Assembly: GCA_947463775.1 (NCBI GenBank)
Contig: CANHVD010000232.1
Location: 1 to 8,280, forward strand
Source of the DNA: Planctomycetaceae bacterium
GTDB lineage: Bacteria; Planctomycetota; Planctomycetia; Planctomycetales; Planctomycetaceae
Length of the DNA: 8,280 nucleotides
Reading direction: 5' to 3'
Shown one piece after another: positions 7,093 through 8,280 of this stretch. How positions within the stretch are numbered: the first letter of the stretch is position 1; the number at the start of each line of letters is the position of its first letter. The position numbers and the translations under genes are program-made. The notes under the pieces were generated by a model. The model was not told the origin of the DNA. It saw only the letters and a program-made list of their open reading frames with translations, and ran no database searches.

Positions 7093-7884
7093 TCAGATCA
7101 TAAAGTCCGTCTGACGGCCCAGAATTTTGTCCACCAAATCCTGGGGGAAATCTACGGCGGGTGACCGTTCAGGATCCAGGTCCGTCGGGTTGATGCCGCA
7201 ATAGACACTCCATGGTCCAAGATGCCGCCACCGGCCAGCCCGTTTGGGCTCTCCCGGCAAAACCGGGGTTGTGCAGCGATTGCATCCGATTGTGGAAAAA
7301 CCCTGCTTGTGAAGCGGATTCAGAATCACTTTGTGCTCGTGAATGTAGCCTTCCAACTGCTCGTCGCTGAAATTCGCCAAAGGATTCACTCTCAGGCAGT
7401 TCAAACGCGAATCAATTGCCAGGATTGGACAAACGCCGCGTCGGCCACCGTCAGCACGGCGGAGACTGCCAATCAGGGCATCGTAGCGGCCCTTCACGAC
7501 ATCCAGCGGCTCGGATTTCCGCATTTCACAACACTGCTTCTGGCCTTCCGGCGTCAGATACAGAATCCCGTGCTTCTCTGTCTGCTCTTCCATTGTGAGT
7601 GTCGGCGTCAGAGTCTCAATCTCCAACCCATAATGCTGCATCAGGCGATCGCGAGTATCCAGTGTTTCCTGAAAAAGCACGCCCGTGTCGACAAATACGA
7701 CCGGGAGCTTGGCGGGAATTGAATACAGCATGTGACAAATCACATTGCCCGATTCCTGCATCGAAGACATTGCCGCGACTCGTTCGCCAAATGTTTCCTT
7801 CGCCCAAAGAATCAGTTCCTGGGGAGAGCGGTCATCAAACGCGCGATTCAACGCCACGAGATCGGCCTGAGTGAGGCGAGCCAT
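7093..7884 (-). CDS. cysH: CysH, adenylyl-sulfate/phosphoadenylyl-sulfate reductase (Fe-S type)
   Basis: Cytoplasmic enzyme of assimilatory sulfate reduction that reduces APS or PAPS to sulfite, usually with thioredoxin as donor. At 263 residues it has normal length. Seen: the PP-loop-like region AAMSSMQESGNVICHML (37-53); VVFVDTGVLFQETLDTRDRL (62-81), the family's DTGxLFxET block; QCCEMRKSEPL (117-127) with Cys118-Cys119; SLRRADGGRRG (140-150); RVNPLANFSDEQL (165-177); NPLHKQGFSTIGCNRCTTPV (189-208) with Cys201 and Cys204; and GEPKRAGRW (211-219). The CC...CxxC set is that of [4Fe-4S] reductases, which mostly use APS; the substrate is nevertheless not proven. The usual ECGLH catalytic motif reads YCGIN here, with Cys229 25 residues after Cys204, the same spacing as in the Pseudomonas aeruginosa APS reductase. 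ATG at 7884 gives the expected N-terminus; the Shine-Dalgarno signal is weak. No other sulfur gene is in the window; it appears monocistronic, behind the terminator at 8093-8130. Confidence 0.95.
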   Translation of the reverse strand: MARLTQADLVALNRAFDDRSPQELILWAKETFGERVAAMSSMQESGNVICHMLYSIPAKLPVVFVDTGVLFQETLDTRDRLMQHYGLEIETLTPTLTMEEQTEKHGILYLTPEGQKQCCEMRKSEPLDVVKGRYDALIGSLRRADGGRRGVCPILAIDSRLNCLRVNPLANFSDEQLEGYIHEHKVILNPLHKQGFSTIGCNRCTTPVLPGEPKRAGRWRHLGPWSVYCGINPTDLDPERSPAVDFPQDLVDKILGRQTDFMI

Positions 7885-8092
7885 GATTCCAATCCGAGTT
7901 CCCCCCGGGCAACCCAGGAGTTACAAACGTCCACGATCGCTGCTGCCCCGAGAAATACAGGGCGTCAGAAGCACCGAACGCAATCCGGTGCGAATAGTAG
8001 CGGGTTTGGAAAACTGGAAAAGCGGTGTTCCGGCTTCAGCCGTGGAAACTGCGGATTAGGCGGAAACTCACGGATAGGGAGTCTTCGGCCGG
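7885..8092 (-). other. Gap upstream of cysH, expected promoter region
   Basis: No gene is seen. The cysH promoter should lie here because a strong terminator bounds the region on its right. Candidate -10 boxes (for example TACTAT on the minus strand near 7995) have poor -35 partners, so I do not assign one. CGGCTTCAGCCG at 8031-8042 is a perfect 5-bp inverted repeat with a 2-base centre and could be a small operator; chance is equally possible. Confidence 0.35.
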
Positions 8093-8130
8093 AAAAACAA
8101 AAAGAGCGAAGGCCATAGACCTTCGCTCTT
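8093..8130 (-). terminator. Strong Rho-independent terminator
   Basis: A perfect 11-bp stem (AAGAGCGAAGG at 8102-8112 with CCTTCGCTCTT at 8120-8130) closes a 7-base loop. Read on the minus strand it is followed by TTTGTTTTTCC, a classic U-rich tail. It ends transcription of the gene stopping at 8205, about 75 bases upstream, and isolates cysH from it. On the plus strand the following AGTGATTTTT is a poorer tail, and no plus-strand gene needs it. Confidence 0.88.
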
Positions 8131-8204
8131 AGTGATTTTTCAAGCGAACAAGCAGATTACCCCAAGGGGTTGCCTGATTCGCCGTGTCGTATTTTGGCCC
8201 CGAA

Positions 8205-8280
8205 TTATCGGGCAGCCGCATCCCACCACCAACGACCGGACTGGCCCACGGGATTGGATTCGATGGCCTTCTTAACAACC
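8205..8280 (-). CDS. C-terminal end of an unidentified protein
   Basis: Only the last 24 residues are in the window, ending in SGRWWWDAAAR before a TAA at 8205-8207. I do not recognise the protein. The frame is preferred because its codons show G-rich first positions and G/C-leaning third positions, and because a strong terminator follows at a sensible distance. A second minus-strand frame also stays open, to a stop at 8129-8131, but its stop falls inside the terminator stem and its codons are less typical. The tail is short, with three consecutive tryptophans. Confidence 0.5.
   Translation of the reverse strand, partial: VVKKAIESNPVGQSGRWWWDAAAR

Noticed and set aside
6787..7164. Plus-strand open frame of 125 codons in the gap next to cysH
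   Set aside because: It overlaps the 3' end of cysH in antisense, has no ribosome binding site, starts inside the right arm of the inverted repeat, and shows no domain or clear codon bias.
8129..8280. Alternative minus-strand frame at the right edge, ending at 8129
   Set aside because: Its stop codon lies within the terminator stem and its codon pattern is weaker than that of the frame ending at 8205; it remains possible but less likely.

Overview
The window looks like chromosomal DNA of a planctomycete. This is inferred from moderate GC content, general absence of Shine-Dalgarno sequences, long intergenic gaps, and the domain architecture of the encoded proteins; no rRNA or other phylogenetic marker is present to prove it. 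Every gene I can support lies on the minus strand, so transcription runs from right to left.

Right part (about 7093-8280). A gene ends at 8205, with only its last 24 codons inside the window, and is followed by a strong Rho-independent terminator (8093-8130). Next comes cysH (7093-7884), an assimilatory adenylyl-sulfate/phosphoadenylyl-sulfate reductase that carries the Cys set for a [4Fe-4S] cluster. A 690-base stretch without a convincing gene follows (6403-7092); it contains a perfect 10-bp inverted repeat and a smaller hairpin close to the next gene.

Left part (1-6402). Three minus-strand genes make up a surface polysaccharide module. In transcription order they are: a polyprenyl-phosphate N-acetylhexosamine-1-phosphate transferase of the WecA/MraY superfamily with an extra cytoplasmic C-terminal domain (4858-6402); a Wzy/WaaL-type O-antigen polymerase/ligase fused to a long helical, TPR-like tail (2087-4780); and a Wzz/BY-kinase polysaccharide co-polymerase, cut by the window edge (1-1816). 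The spacings are 77 and 270 bases. Together they could provide the start of lipid-linked glycan assembly, polymerisation or ligation of the chain, and chain-length/export control. Sugar-specific glycosyltransferases, a flippase and an outer-membrane exporter are not in the window.

I saw no mobile element, CRISPR array, tRNA or rRNA. I did not find a clearly new system. The points most worth a second look are the C-terminal domain of the WecA-like protein, the altered catalytic loop of CysH, the Asp-to-Glu change in the kinase Walker A' motif, an alternative start for the kinase gene, and the inverted repeat at 6760-6791.
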